From positions 1-64,000 of the forward strand of contig NZ_VORW01000021.1 of NCBI RefSeq assembly GCF_007997215.1: a DNA stretch of 64,000 nucleotides, given 5' to 3'. The notes beneath the pieces are model-generated. The model ran no database searches. It was given only the letters and a program-made list of their open reading frames with translations, and was not told the DNA's origin. Shown here piece by piece: positions 9,176 to 17,996 of the stretch. Numbering within the stretch: position 1 is the first letter of the stretch; each line of letters opens with the position of its first letter. The position numbers and the translations under genes are program-made. The DNA is from Algoriphagus aquimarinus. Its GTDB lineage: Bacteria; Bacteroidota; Bacteroidia; Cytophagales; Cyclobacteriaceae.

Positions 9176-10228
9176 ATGCAAAACAGAACGGAATCCCTAC
9201 TTCAACAACTTTCTCAGAGAATTTTGATACTCGATGGAGCCATGGGTACCATGATTCAGCGATATACACTTACTGAGGAGGATTTTAGAACACCTGAGCT
9301 TGCCTCACATCCTAAATCACTCAAGGGTAACAACGATCTCCTTTCTCTGAGCAAACCTCAGATCATCAAGGATATTCATGCCGAATACTTTAAGGCTGGA
9401 GCAGATATTATAGAAACTAACACCTTTTCTGCCACTACAATAGCTCAAGCGGATTATGAGCTTTCTCATTTGGCTTATACTATCAATATAGAATCTGCCA
9501 AGCTAGCTCGGGAAGTAGCTGATGAATTCACAGCGAAGAACCCAGATAAGCCGCGCTTCGTGGCTGGCGCAATTGGGCCTACCAATAGAACGGCTTCGCT
9601 TTCCCCAGATGTGAATGATCCAGGCTATCGTGCAGTTACTTTTGACCAGCTTGCGGAAGCATATTCAGAGCAAGTTCGTGGTTTGTTAGATGGTGGAGTT
9701 GATATTATTTTGGTCGAAACTATTTTTGATACGCTGAATGCCAAGGCGGCTTTGTTTGCGATTCAGGAAGTGTATGAAGAAAGAGGTATTCCACTTGATC
9801 CAAAAGAAGGAGGAATCCCTATAATGATTTCAGGTACTATCACGGATGCTTCAGGTCGCACGCTTTCTGGACAGACTACAGAAGCATTTTTGATCTCAAT
9901 ATCTCATGTCCCTCTGCTTTCTGTTGGATTGAATTGTGCATTGGGAGCAAAGGAATTGAGACCTTACTTGAAAGTGCTGGCACAAAAGGCTCCTTTCTTG
10001 GTGAGTGCTTATCCAAATGCAGGTTTACCAAATGAATTTGGGCAATACGATCAGGGAGCCAATGAAATGGCTGATCAGGTAAGAGACTTTTTGAAGGAAG
10101 GAATGCTCAATATTCTGGGAGGATGCTGCGGAACTACGCCTGAGCATATCTCAGCCCTGGCACATATGGCTGCGAATTTCCAGCCTAGAAAATTACAAGA
10201 AGAAGAATTAGAAGAAACGTTGGACTGA
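9176..10228 (+). CDS. metH: Methionine synthase, homocysteine-binding module (split MetH, part 1)
   Basis: This 350-residue protein corresponds only to the N-terminal homocysteine S-methyltransferase barrel of cobalamin-dependent methionine synthase. It opens with the typical ILDGAMGTMIQ segment and carries the three zinc/homocysteine cysteines, C254 (GLNCALG) and C317-C318 (GGCCGTTPEH). The folate, B12 and reactivation modules are on the next gene, four bases downstream, so the two chains must work together to make methionine. Splitting after this module is common in Bacteroidota. Expression is under the SAM-I riboswitch at 9013-9109. It is full length for a stand-alone module and shows no sign of a broken fusion. 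Confidence 0.93.
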   Translation: MQNRTESLLQQLSQRILILDGAMGTMIQRYTLTEEDFRTPELASHPKSLKGNNDLLSLSKPQIIKDIHAEYFKAGADIIETNTFSATTIAQADYELSHLAYTINIESAKLAREVADEFTAKNPDKPRFVAGAIGPTNRTASLSPDVNDPGYRAVTFDQLAEAYSEQVRGLLDGGVDIILVETIFDTLNAKAALFAIQEVYEERGIPLDPKEGGIPIMISGTITDASGRTLSGQTTEAFLISISHVPLLSVGLNCALGAKELRPYLKVLAQKAPFLVSAYPNAGLPNEFGQYDQGANEMADQVRDFLKEGMLNILGGCCGTTPEHISALAHMAANFQPRKLQEEELEETLD

Positions 10229-10232
10229 GAAG

Positions 10233-12926
10233 ATGGCAAGAACTAATTACATGAAACTATCAGGCTTAGAGCCACTGGTTTTTACTCCAGAAATCAACTT
10301 TGTCAATATAGGCGAGCGAACTAATATTACTGGTTCGAAGAAATTTGCCCGCTTGATACTGAATGGAAACTATGATGAAGCGCTAGAAGTAGCCTTGGAT
10401 CAGGTACGTGGCGGAGCTCAAGTGCTGGATGTCTGTATGGATGAAGGAATGCTTAATGGGGAGTTTGCCATGGTCAAATTCCTGAATCTTATTGCTTCAG
10501 AACCAGAGATTTCCAGAATCCCTATTATGATCGATAGTTCCAAATGGAAGATCATCGTAGCAGGATTGAAGTGTGTGCAAGGAAAAGGCATTGTCAATTC
10601 TATCTCACTGAAGAATGGGGAGGAAGAGTTTATACAGCAAGCCAAGACCGTGAAGAAATTCGGGGCTGCGGTAGTAGTGATGGCTTTTGATGAGAATGGA
10701 CAAGCCGATTCCTATGAGAGACGAATCGAAATCTGTGAGAGAAGTTATAGAGTCCTGGTGGATCAAGTGAAGTTTAATCCTCAGGATATCATTTTTGACC
10801 CTAATATTTTCCCTGTAGCTACGGGAATGGACGAGCATCGCAAGAATGCTTTGGATTTCTTTAACGCTACCAAATGGATCAAAGCAAATCTACCCGGTGC
10901 CAAAGTTAGCGGTGGTGTAAGTAATGTAAGTTTTTCTTTTAGAGGGAATAATCCTGTAAGAGAAGCGATGCATGCGGCTTTCTTATACCACGCGATCAAA
11001 AGCGGGATGGATATGGGGATTGTGAATCCTAGTATGTTGGAGATCTATGATGATATTCCAAAGGATCTTTTGGATCGAGTGGAAGATGTGCTATTTGACC
11101 GTAGAGAAGATGCTACTGAGCGTATGCTTGACTTTGCTGAAACAGTAAAGTCGGCTGATAAGAAGGAAGTTGTCAATGAAGCATGGCGTTCTGATCCTGT
11201 TGCAAAGCGAATGGAGCATGCATTGGTGAAGGGGATATTGGACTTTATCGTAGAAGATACAGAAGAAGCGAGATTAGAGTTTGTAAATCCGCTGAAGGTG
11301 ATCGAAGGGCCATTGATGGACGGGATGAATGTGGTAGGTGATCTTTTCGGTGAAGGGAAAATGTTCCTTCCGCAAGTGGTGAAATCTGCCCGTGTGATGA
11401 AAAAAGCCGTGGCCTATCTAGAACCATTTATGCCTCTTCCGGAAGATGGAGAAGTTTCTTCCTTGAAAAAGATCCTTTTGGCTACGGTGAAAGGCGATGT
11501 GCACGATATCGGAAAGAATATCGTGGGTGTGGTTTTGGCCTGTAATAGTTACCAAATCATAGATTTGGGCGTGATGGTGGATGCTCAGAAGATTATAGAT
11601 GAAGCTGTAAAGAATAAGGTGGATATTATCGGACTGAGTGGTTTGATTACTCCATCTTTGGATGAAATGGTGAACGTGGCTTCAGAAATGGAGCGTCAGG
11701 GAATCAAAATTCCTTTACTCATCGGTGGTGCAACTACTTCGAGAATTCACACCGCAGTAAAAATAGATCCAGTATATAGCGGAACAGTAATCCATGTAAT
11801 GGATGCGAGTAAGTCTGTTCCTATCGCGGGAGAAGCTATTTCTGAGGAAACAAAAGAAGCATATAGACTGAAATACAAAGAAATTTATAAGCAGCTTCGT
11901 ATAGAGCATGAGGCAAAACAATCACTGAAGCAATTGGTCACTTATGAAGCAGCCAAAGCCAATCCAGTGGAGATTGATTGGGCTTCGTATGTGCCTGTAG
12001 TTCCTAAGAAGCTTGGCAGAACAGTCCTTAAAGATCTGGACTTGAATATTGTACGCAAATACATTGATTGGACTCCGTTCTTCAGTACTTGGATGCTAAG
12101 CGGGAAATTTCCAAAGATTTTCTCAGATCCTGTAGTGGGGGTGGAAGCTAAGAAAGTCTACGATGAAGCGAATGAAATGCTTGATAAGGCAATTGCTGAG
12201 AAGTGGCTTTCTGCGAATGCAGTTTTTGGACTTTATCCAGTTCAGCGGGCCGATGATGATGCCGCTGTATTTGATGTGGATGGTAAGCAATTAGCATCTT
12301 TTCACTTTTTGCGTCAGCAAGGTAAAAAAGGTAAAGGTGTGCCTAATCGTTCATTGGCGGACTATCTACATCCTTCGCAAACAGATTATTTAGGATGCTT
12401 TGCGGTGACTTCGGGTATTGGTATGGAAACCAAGCTTGCTGAGTTTCAAAAGGATGGAGATGATTACAATGACATCATGTTCAAATCTATAGCAGATAGG
12501 CTTGCAGAGGCTGCCGCTGAATACATTCACGAGCAAGTAAGAAAAGAATATTGGGGTTATTCTCAAGATGAAAATCTTGAAAATGACTCCTTGATTCGGG
12601 AAGAATATCCTGGTATCAGGCCTGCACCTGGTTATCCAGCCTGCCCAGAGCATTCAGAGAAAATTACTATTTCACAGCTTCTGGATATGGAGAATGAAAT
12701 TGGTATCGAGTTGACCTCAAGCTATGCGATGTATCCGACTTCGTCAGTGTCCGGATATTTCTTTGGAAACCCCGAGAGTAAATATTTTGGTCTTGGAAAA
12801 ATAGGTGAGGATCAAGTAGCCAGCTATGCCGAGCGAAAAGGAGTTTCACTTAAAGATGCGGAGCGCTTACTTTCTCCAAACCTCGCTTATCAACCTAATT
12901 TAACCCTTGCAGAACCTACCTTATGA
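10233..12926 (+). CDS. metH: Methionine synthase, folate/cobalamin/reactivation modules (split MetH, part 2)
   Basis: This 897-residue protein supplies the rest of MetH. Residues 1-290 are the pterin-binding barrel (INFVNIGERTNITGSKKF). About 310-405 is the cobalamin cap, and 410-545 the B12 Rossmann domain with the axial ligand H424 in DVHDIG. From about 600 to the end is the AdoMet-dependent reactivation domain (RPAPGYPACPEHSEK near 790-805). It transfers the methyl of 5-methyltetrahydrofolate through methylcobalamin to homocysteine held by the upstream gene product. It starts four bases after that gene, and its stop overlaps the metF start by 4 bases (ATGA), so the three genes are translated as a coupled operon. 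Confidence 0.95.
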   Translation: MARTNYMKLSGLEPLVFTPEINFVNIGERTNITGSKKFARLILNGNYDEALEVALDQVRGGAQVLDVCMDEGMLNGEFAMVKFLNLIASEPEISRIPIMIDSSKWKIIVAGLKCVQGKGIVNSISLKNGEEEFIQQAKTVKKFGAAVVVMAFDENGQADSYERRIEICERSYRVLVDQVKFNPQDIIFDPNIFPVATGMDEHRKNALDFFNATKWIKANLPGAKVSGGVSNVSFSFRGNNPVREAMHAAFLYHAIKSGMDMGIVNPSMLEIYDDIPKDLLDRVEDVLFDRREDATERMLDFAETVKSADKKEVVNEAWRSDPVAKRMEHALVKGILDFIVEDTEEARLEFVNPLKVIEGPLMDGMNVVGDLFGEGKMFLPQVVKSARVMKKAVAYLEPFMPLPEDGEVSSLKKILLATVKGDVHDIGKNIVGVVLACNSYQIIDLGVMVDAQKIIDEAVKNKVDIIGLSGLITPSLDEMVNVASEMERQGIKIPLLIGGATTSRIHTAVKIDPVYSGTVIHVMDASKSVPIAGEAISEETKEAYRLKYKEIYKQLRIEHEAKQSLKQLVTYEAAKANPVEIDWASYVPVVPKKLGRTVLKDLDLNIVRKYIDWTPFFSTWMLSGKFPKIFSDPVVGVEAKKVYDEANEMLDKAIAEKWLSANAVFGLYPVQRADDDAAVFDVDGKQLASFHFLRQQGKKGKGVPNRSLADYLHPSQTDYLGCFAVTSGIGMETKLAEFQKDGDDYNDIMFKSIADRLAEAAAEYIHEQVRKEYWGYSQDENLENDSLIREEYPGIRPAPGYPACPEHSEKITISQLLDMENEIGIELTSSYAMYPTSSVSGYFFGNPESKYFGLGKIGEDQVASYAERKGVSLKDAERLLSPNLAYQPNLTLAEPTL

Positions 12927-13876
12927 AAATAACAGAACACTTAGGGAGCGCTAAAGACACGCTGTTTTCCTTTGAAATACTTCCTCCGCTGAAAGGTCAA
13001 AGCTTGAAGGAATTACTGGAAGGCATTGCGCCTTTGATGGATTTTAAGCCACCCTTTGTCGATGTAACTTATCATAGAGAAGAATATATCTATAAGAAGC
13101 ACCCAAATGGATTGCTGGAGAAAATCAGCACCAAAAAACGACCAGGAACAGTAGGGATTTGTGCGGCGATCATGAATCGCTTTCATGTGGATGCAGTCCC
13201 TCATATTCTTTGTGGAGGATTTACCAAAGAAGAGACAGAAAATGCACTGATAGATCTAAACTTTATCGGTGTAGAAAATGTGTTGGCACTTCGCGGTGAT
13301 GCACCTAAGACTGAGGGGAAATTTATCCCTGAAACTGAGGGTCATGGCTACGCCAGTGAATTGGTGGAGCAAATCTCAAAAATGAACCAAGGACGCTATT
13401 TACATGAGGAGACTGAAATTGGTTTTCAAACTGATTTTTGTGTAGGTGTGGCAGGATATCCTGAGAAGCATTTTGAAGCTCCTTCGATGAAGTTTGATCT
13501 GAAGTATCTGAAAGAAAAAGTTGATAAAGGAGCTGAATACATCGTGACTCAGATGTTTTTTGATAATCAAAAATACTTCGAATTCGTAGATCAAGTTCGC
13601 GCAGCTGGCATTACTGTGCCGATCATTCCTGGAATCAAACCAATTACTACCCTTGGACAGATTACCATGCTACCTAGAACTTTCTTCTTGGACTTACCAG
13701 ATCCGCTGATGGACGAATTGGAGAAATGTAAAACGAATGCAGAAGTCAAAGAAGTAGGGATAGAATGGTCTATTCAGCAGTGTAAGGAATTGGTGAAAAA
13801 GAAGGCGCCATCCTTGCATTTTTATACCATGAGTAAGGCAGATACTACGTATAAAATTGCTAAAGAAATATTCTAG
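12923..13876 (+). CDS. metF: 5,10-methylenetetrahydrofolate reductase
   Basis: MetF is the flavoprotein that reduces 5,10-methylene- to 5-methyltetrahydrofolate, the methyl donor used by the preceding MetH modules. The 317-residue chain has the family signatures FSFEILPP near residue 15-22, VDVTYH, a FIGVENVLALRGDAPK segment around 112-127 and the QTDFCVGVAGYPEKH active-site loop around 168-182. Its start codon overlaps the stop of the previous gene, so it is the last gene of the riboswitch-controlled methionine operon. A strong terminator follows at 13898-13930. Length and motifs are normal. Confidence 0.95.
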   Translation: MKITEHLGSAKDTLFSFEILPPLKGQSLKELLEGIAPLMDFKPPFVDVTYHREEYIYKKHPNGLLEKISTKKRPGTVGICAAIMNRFHVDAVPHILCGGFTKEETENALIDLNFIGVENVLALRGDAPKTEGKFIPETEGHGYASELVEQISKMNQGRYLHEETEIGFQTDFCVGVAGYPEKHFEAPSMKFDLKYLKEKVDKGAEYIVTQMFFDNQKYFEFVDQVRAAGITVPIIPGIKPITTLGQITMLPRTFFLDLPDPLMDELEKCKTNAEVKEVGIEWSIQQCKELVKKKAPSLHFYTMSKADTTYKIAKEIF

Positions 13877-13897
13877 AATTCGTGATTTTAGACAAAA

Positions 13898-13930
13898 AAA
13901 AGCCTTCTGAATTCATTTCAGAAGGCTTTT
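13898..13930 (+). terminator. Rho-independent terminator of the methionine operon
   Basis: Arms AAAAGCCTTCTGA (13898-13910) and TCAGAAGGCTTTT (13918-13930) form a 13-bp stem with a 7-base loop. The A and T runs make it usable from both sides. It lies between metF and the convergent lipoprotein gene. Confidence 0.88.
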
Positions 13931-13946
13931 GCTTTTACATTATTTC

Positions 13947-14468
13947 TTAATCTTTACGAAGTTTCAAGGTGATTTCTTCATATTTCTTTTTAGAATTATC
14001 GTCTAGTTTATCAAAGTTTTTCTCTAGCCAATCCATACTTTCCTGAGTGGCATCTTCGATATCATCAGCTGTGTTTTTAGCGCCCTTTTCTATTTCAGCT
14101 GTAGTTTTGTCCCACCAAGTTTCCACATTTTTCATGTGCATATCGGCAGTTCTTTCGAAGTTTTCAGCTTCTGCTTTACCATTTTTTACTGCAACTTCGT
14201 AGCGCTCTTCGATCATTTCAAGATTATCATCCTCAATGTCTAAGTCCTTGTAAACTTTCTCAGCTCTTGAATCTAGGCTGTCATATCTTTCGTCGATCAC
14301 CGACCAGTTATGAACAGGTACCATTTTGACAGCATTTTCTACACTGTCCACATAATTTTCTAAATTTTTTGTTACCTGAACTCGGTCTGCTTCTGTGTAA
14401 TTTTTTGTATCACAAGAATACAATGCTACTACTGCTGCTCCGATAGTTAAAATTGCTTTAGTTTTCAT
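13947..14468 (-). CDS. Small acidic, helical lipoprotein of unknown function
   Basis: I do not recognise a characterised family. With the ATG at 14468 (preferred over an upstream TTG at 14474) the protein has 173 residues. It starts with a lipoprotein signal, MKTKAILTIGAAVVALYSC, whose Cys would be lipidated. The mature part is rich in Asp, Glu and Lys and predicted to be mostly helix or coiled coil, with repeated W-x(n)-E/K spacing near 100-150 (ETWWDKTTAEIEKGA, ESMDWLEKNF). It is monocistronic and convergent with metF. It is probably anchored on the periplasmic or outer membrane face. Confidence 0.7.
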   Translation of the reverse strand: MKTKAILTIGAAVVALYSCDTKNYTEADRVQVTKNLENYVDSVENAVKMVPVHNWSVIDERYDSLDSRAEKVYKDLDIEDDNLEMIEERYEVAVKNGKAEAENFERTADMHMKNVETWWDKTTAEIEKGAKNTADDIEDATQESMDWLEKNFDKLDDNSKKKYEEITLKLRKD

Positions 14469-14502
14469 TTTCAAGATTGGTTTGGTTGTAAAATTTTAAG
14501 GT

Positions 14503-14531
14503 TTTGATGGTTGAATCTATTCATACCTTTG
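14503..14531 (+). promoter_or_regulatory. Promoter reading toward the HMG-CoA lyase gene
   Basis: TTTG at 14503-14506 and TACCTTTG at 14524-14531 are 17 bp apart, a full match to the TTTG/TAnnTTTG consensus. Transcription would start near 14537, about 270 bases before the lyase ATG at 14807. No open reading frame of note lies between, so the transcript either has a long leader or first encodes a small RNA. Confidence 0.6.
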
Positions 14532-14536
14532 CAATA

Positions 14537-14806
14537 CTGTTTCCAATCCCTCGTTGAAGGGAGGTTGATACTCAAAAAGTGCTTCTATTGGCTCTAATCA
14601 CTATTTTTGATTGGAGTAATTGAAATGTGTGTGTTATTGATTTTCCCCAGTTTAAGATAATTATTACCCAATTTTTCCAGCATCTATGCATTTTAACAGA
14701 TATCAAAAGCCGTTTTACTACACTTATTACGAAGTCGGTTATCTGTAAGAATTATACTTCCTACGAAATATTGTTTTGTAGTAAATGATCTTTGGTAACT
14801 TGGATC
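14537..14806 (+). other. Long structured leader or small-RNA region, no gene seen
   Basis: The 332 bases between the leftward lipoprotein gene and the lyase contain no supported coding sequence. I see three stem-loops: 14544-14567 (CAATCCCTC pairing GGGAGGTTG with one mismatch), 14592-14616 (CTCTAATCA pairing TGATTGGAG) and 14696-14746 (ACAGATA pairing TATCTGT, with inner pairing). No clear terminator T-run follows any of them. The structure does not match a riboswitch class that I know. Confidence 0.4.
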
Positions 14807-15658
14807 ATGATAAAATTGATAGAGTGTCCGCGCGATGCGATGCAGGGAATTCCGGGATTTATTGATACAGCGATCAAAGCTGCTTATATCAATCAATTGT
14901 TGGAAGTCGGTTTTGATACCATTGATTTTGGGAGTTTTGTGAGTCCGAAAGCTATCCCACAGATGCGCGATACAGCAGAAGTGTTGAGCTTGCTGGATTT
15001 GCATAATGCTAAGAGTAAATTATTGGCGATTGTAGCCAATGTCCGTGGGGCAGAAGATGCGATGGATTTTCCGGAGATTGATTACTTGGGTTTTCCGCTT
15101 TCTGTTTCGGAGACTTTTCAAAAAAGAAATACAAATGCAAGTATTAAACAAGCGTTGGTTACGGTAGAGGAGATTCAGAATCTTTGTGAAGTAAAAGGTA
15201 AAACTTTAGTCACTTATCTTAGTATGGGCTTTGGGAATCCATACGGTGATCGCTATTCACCAGAACTGGTTGCAGGATTTGTGGAGAAGTTGGATCAGTT
15301 GGGTGTTAAAATAATCTCTATATCAGATACGATCGGAGCGGCAGATACACAGTTGATTACAAGTTTGCTAAGCCTTCAGATATCTGCTTTTCCAACTATT
15401 GAATTTGGCGCACATCTTCATAGTAGGCCAGAGGATATTGGCGCAAAAGTAAGAGCAGTAGCCAAAGCTGGTTGTAGACGTTTCGATGGAGCGCTAAAAG
15501 GTTTTGGAGGATGCCCGATGGCTGATGATGAGTTGGTGGGTAATATGGCGACTGAAGTGATGATCCAGACATTGGAGGAAAATGGATTTGATCTTAAGCT
15601 TAACAAACCAGAATTTGATGAGGCGATGAAACTAGCTGGGTTTGTTTTTAATCCTTAA
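14807..15658 (+). CDS. Hydroxymethylglutaryl-CoA lyase-family protein
   Basis: This is a DRE-TIM metallolyase of the HMG-CoA lyase type, which splits 3-hydroxy-3-methylglutaryl-CoA into acetyl-CoA and acetoacetate at the end of leucine degradation. I use the ATG at 14807 (283 residues), not the TTG five codons upstream, because the family start follows directly with IECPRDAMQG, the equivalent of VEVGPRDGLQN. The metal-binding HLH is in GAHLHSR near residue 205-210, and the flexible catalytic Cys loop is GFGGCPMA near 235. It fits with the branched-chain E1 gene at 231-2645, though they are not co-transcribed. Exact acyl-CoA specificity is inferred. Confidence 0.82.
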   Translation: MIKLIECPRDAMQGIPGFIDTAIKAAYINQLLEVGFDTIDFGSFVSPKAIPQMRDTAEVLSLLDLHNAKSKLLAIVANVRGAEDAMDFPEIDYLGFPLSVSETFQKRNTNASIKQALVTVEEIQNLCEVKGKTLVTYLSMGFGNPYGDRYSPELVAGFVEKLDQLGVKIISISDTIGAADTQLITSLLSLQISAFPTIEFGAHLHSRPEDIGAKVRAVAKAGCRRFDGALKGFGGCPMADDELVGNMATEVMIQTLEENGFDLKLNKPEFDEAMKLAGFVFNP

Positions 15659-15673
15659 AATCAGCTTAACAAG

Positions 15674-16792
15674 CTAAACCAACAGCCTATATTTTTTTCC
15701 CGGTAAGGACTTAACAATTCCTTCAAATTCTAAGGATAGCAATTTAGAAGAAAGTAAGCCTAGAGGTATTTCTGATGTTATACTTAAGGTGTCAATTTCC
15801 AATTCACCTTTTTCCTGCAAAAGTTTCAAAATCACCTGTTCTTCTTCATCACGGTTGGTTAAATCAAGCTGAGGTTTTTGTGATTTTACCTCGCCTGGCT
15901 TGCTCCACAAAAGTGCTTCAGCTACGTCATTTGGACCAGTGTAGATATTTGCTTTCATTTTCTTGATAAGCAAATTGCAGCCCTCGCTATATTGGGATTG
16001 CAGGTTTCCAGGCACAGCAAAGACATCTTTGTCATAGCTGTAAGCAATCTCCGCAGTGATTAACGCGCCACCTTTCTCAGCGGCTTCTACTACTATCAAA
16101 GCATCCGAAAGACTTGCAATAATCCGGTTTCTTGCTGGGAAATTTCCTGGGACCATAGTGCTTCCAGGTGAATATTCGCTGATGACAGCGCCAGTTTCCA
16201 TAATTGCCTCTGCTGTTTTCTTATGAACTGCAGGGTAAATACGACCGATGGGAGAGCCCAGTACTGCGATAGTCGGTAAACCTAAAGCTAGCGCTGTCCT
16301 ATGCGCTTCTATATCTATTCCGTAGGCCAAACCGGAAATAATTGCGGGTTGATAAATAGCCAGATCTTCAATAATCTTTCGAGTGGCGGATTTACCATAA
16401 GTCGTGGCACTTCGGGTTCCTACGATTCCTATGGTACGATCAAAATTCAAGTTGGTAATGCCCTGAGCAAAAATCACCACAGGACTATCTTCCTGCATTT
16501 TGAAACGCTGAGGAAAATCAGGATGAAGGGGAGTGAGGATACTGAAGTGCTTTTTCTCACATTCGTTAATTAGCTCATCTGCTTTGCGAAGCAATTCATT
16601 CTCTTGATTTCGAAGTGCTAAAAGCTTCTCTCCAACTTTTGGGGTTTTGGCAACTTTGCCTTTTGGGAGTTTGAAAAAATGGGTTGCTGAGCCGGAGTAG
16701 GCTATAATAGCTTTAAATACTCCAGGCCCTATTTTAGGAGCTAGTGATAATGCTAGAAAATATCGTAAATCTTCATGAGCCTGATTTAGCAT
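15674..16792 (-). CDS. dprA: DNA-processing protein A
   Basis: DprA loads RecA onto incoming single-stranded DNA during natural transformation and also occurs in species not known to be competent. The 372-residue chain has an N-terminal SAM/HhH-like region (1-75), the Rossmann-like DprA core (90-300) with GIVGTRSATTYG, ISGLAYGID, VLGSPIGRIYP, FPARNRIIASLSDALIVVEA and the DVFAVPGN loop, and a C-terminal winged-helix-like domain (about 305-372). It is leftward, and its start overlaps the end of the MerR-type gene by 20 bases, so the two are probably co-transcribed. A small AGCTT-AAC-AAGCT hairpin (15663-15675) lies at its stop codon. Confidence 0.93.
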   Translation of the reverse strand: MLNQAHEDLRYFLALSLAPKIGPGVFKAIIAYSGSATHFFKLPKGKVAKTPKVGEKLLALRNQENELLRKADELINECEKKHFSILTPLHPDFPQRFKMQEDSPVVIFAQGITNLNFDRTIGIVGTRSATTYGKSATRKIIEDLAIYQPAIISGLAYGIDIEAHRTALALGLPTIAVLGSPIGRIYPAVHKKTAEAIMETGAVISEYSPGSTMVPGNFPARNRIIASLSDALIVVEAAEKGGALITAEIAYSYDKDVFAVPGNLQSQYSEGCNLLIKKMKANIYTGPNDVAEALLWSKPGEVKSQKPQLDLTNRDEEEQVILKLLQEKGELEIDTLSITSEIPLGLLSSKLLSLEFEGIVKSLPGKKYRLLV

Positions 16793-17126
16793 TGAATTCG
16801 TCCCGGATATTAATTAAAAAGTCCTTGATTTCTTGAAGCTTTTGTACCGCCTGTACTTTATCAAATCCTTGTTCTTTGCCAGCTTTGATCACATCTTGCG
16901 CACCTTGAAGAGTATATCCTTTTTCCTTCACTAGGTGGTAGATGTATTTGATCTTCTGAATATCAATCTTGGTGTAGCGTCGATTACCTTTTCGGTCCTT
17001 CTTCGGACGAATAATATCAAACTCGCCTTCCCAATATCGAATCAACGAAGGCGCAACTTTGAACATCAGTGCTACTTCTCCAATGGAATGATATTTCTTT
17101 TCTATTTCTCGCTCTTTGTATGGCAC
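16773..17126 (-). CDS. MerR-family transcriptional regulator
   Basis: This 117-residue protein has an N-terminal MerR winged helix: SIGEVALMFKVAPSLIRYWEGEF at about 14-36, then the wing with IRPKKDRKGNRRYTKIDIQKI. A short helical dimerisation segment follows. It lacks the long C-terminal ligand domain and metal-binding cysteines of classical MerR proteins. The start is a GTG at 17126, which gives the usual MPYKE beginning; no in-frame ATG is placed sensibly. It overlaps the following dprA gene. Small MerR proteins beside dprA are common in Bacteroidota, but the target genes are not known to me. Confidence 0.85.
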   Translation of the reverse strand: MPYKEREIEKKYHSIGEVALMFKVAPSLIRYWEGEFDIIRPKKDRKGNRRYTKIDIQKIKYIYHLVKEKGYTLQGAQDVIKAGKEQGFDKVQAVQKLQEIKDFLINIRDEFNAKSGS

Positions 17127-17214
17127 GGTAAAAATTGTCTTTGACTCTAAATTAATGAAAATGCAATAGTTTCTTCAACAAGTACTTTAACTCCTGAAGA
17201 AAAAAACGAATATT

Positions 17215-17919
17215 TTAACGATTTAGTGTTTGTAGCATTTGAACTACTGCTAATCCTGCTGTTTCTGTACGTAGTCTAGCTTTGCCAAGGGATACAGGTT
17301 TGAAGCCAGCTGCAAATGCCTTTTCAATTTCGACTGGATCAAAATCGCCCTCTGGACCTACTAAAATCAGATAGTTACCATTGATCTTTGCACTGTCAAA
17401 CAAGTGATGATCATGATGGTCATCTACGTAAGCGATGAATTTCTGATACTCTTCAAATTTATCAGACTCGAGAATTTCTTCCAGCTTTGAAAAAGCATGA
17501 AGTTGAGGAATTCTATATTTTAAACTTTGCTTGCAGGCTGAAATAATCTTTTTCTCCAATCGATCAGTCTTGAGATAGCTCCTTTCAGAATTCATGGTTT
17601 CCAAAAGTGTGAGTTCATGAAAGCCGATCTCTGTGATTTTTTCTACCATCCATTCCATCCGATCAGGACTTTTGGTAGGAGCAATTGCCAAATGAATGTG
17701 AAAATTATCTTCCGCTACTTCTTTTGTATAGAGAACTTTCAGGGTAGTCTTTTTTGGATTCGCTTCCAGGATCACGCATTCGAATAGAGTTCCTGCTCCA
17801 TTTGTGACATGTACCTGATCGCCTTGTTTTTTGCGTAGCACTCTGCAGAGATGCTTGGATTCATCAGGCTCAAGTGTGATTAGAGGAGGGGAGATGTTTT
17901 CTTGAAAAAAGAGTTGCAT
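17215..17919 (-). CDS. rsmE: 16S rRNA (uracil(1498)-N(3))-methyltransferase
   Basis: RsmE is a SPOUT (knotted) methyltransferase that methylates U1498 of 16S rRNA using AdoMet. The ATG at 17919 gives 234 residues starting MQLFFQENI. A further in-frame ATG at 17952 would put 11 extra residues inside the terminator of the neighbouring helicase gene, so I reject it. The N-terminal PUA-like domain spans about 1-70 (LEPDESKHLCRVLRKKQGD). The C-terminal knot has LVGPEGDFDPVE and LGKARLRTETAGL, the AdoMet-binding loops. It lies downstream of the helicase gene on the same strand but behind that gene's terminator. Confidence 0.93.
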   Translation of the reverse strand: MQLFFQENISPPLITLEPDESKHLCRVLRKKQGDQVHVTNGAGTLFECVILEANPKKTTLKVLYTKEVAEDNFHIHLAIAPTKSPDRMEWMVEKITEIGFHELTLLETMNSERSYLKTDRLEKKIISACKQSLKYRIPQLHAFSKLEEILESDKFEEYQKFIAYVDDHHDHHLFDSAKINGNYLILVGPEGDFDPVEIEKAFAAGFKPVSLGKARLRTETAGLAVVQMLQTLNR

Positions 17920-17943
17920 GGGCAAATTTTCTAAGACACAAAA

Positions 17944-17973
17944 AAAGCACATTTCCCGAGGAAATGTGCTTTA
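17944..17973 (-). terminator. Terminator of the DEAD-box helicase gene
   Basis: Arms AAAGCACATTTC (17944-17955) and GAAATGTGCTTT (17961-17972) form a stem of at least 12 bp with a very short loop. Read leftward it is followed by seven T residues. It ends the helicase transcript 25 bases after the stop codon. Confidence 0.85.
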
Positions 17974-17996
17974 AACAATATAAACCTTTAAATCTA

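Noticed and set aside
14792..14806. TTG start five codons upstream of the HMG-CoA lyase ATG
   Set aside because: The ATG at 14807 directly precedes the conserved strand, as in relatives.
17920..17952. Eleven-residue N-terminal extension of RsmE
   Set aside because: The extension would be coded by the terminator of the upstream helicase gene; the shorter ATG gives the usual family start.
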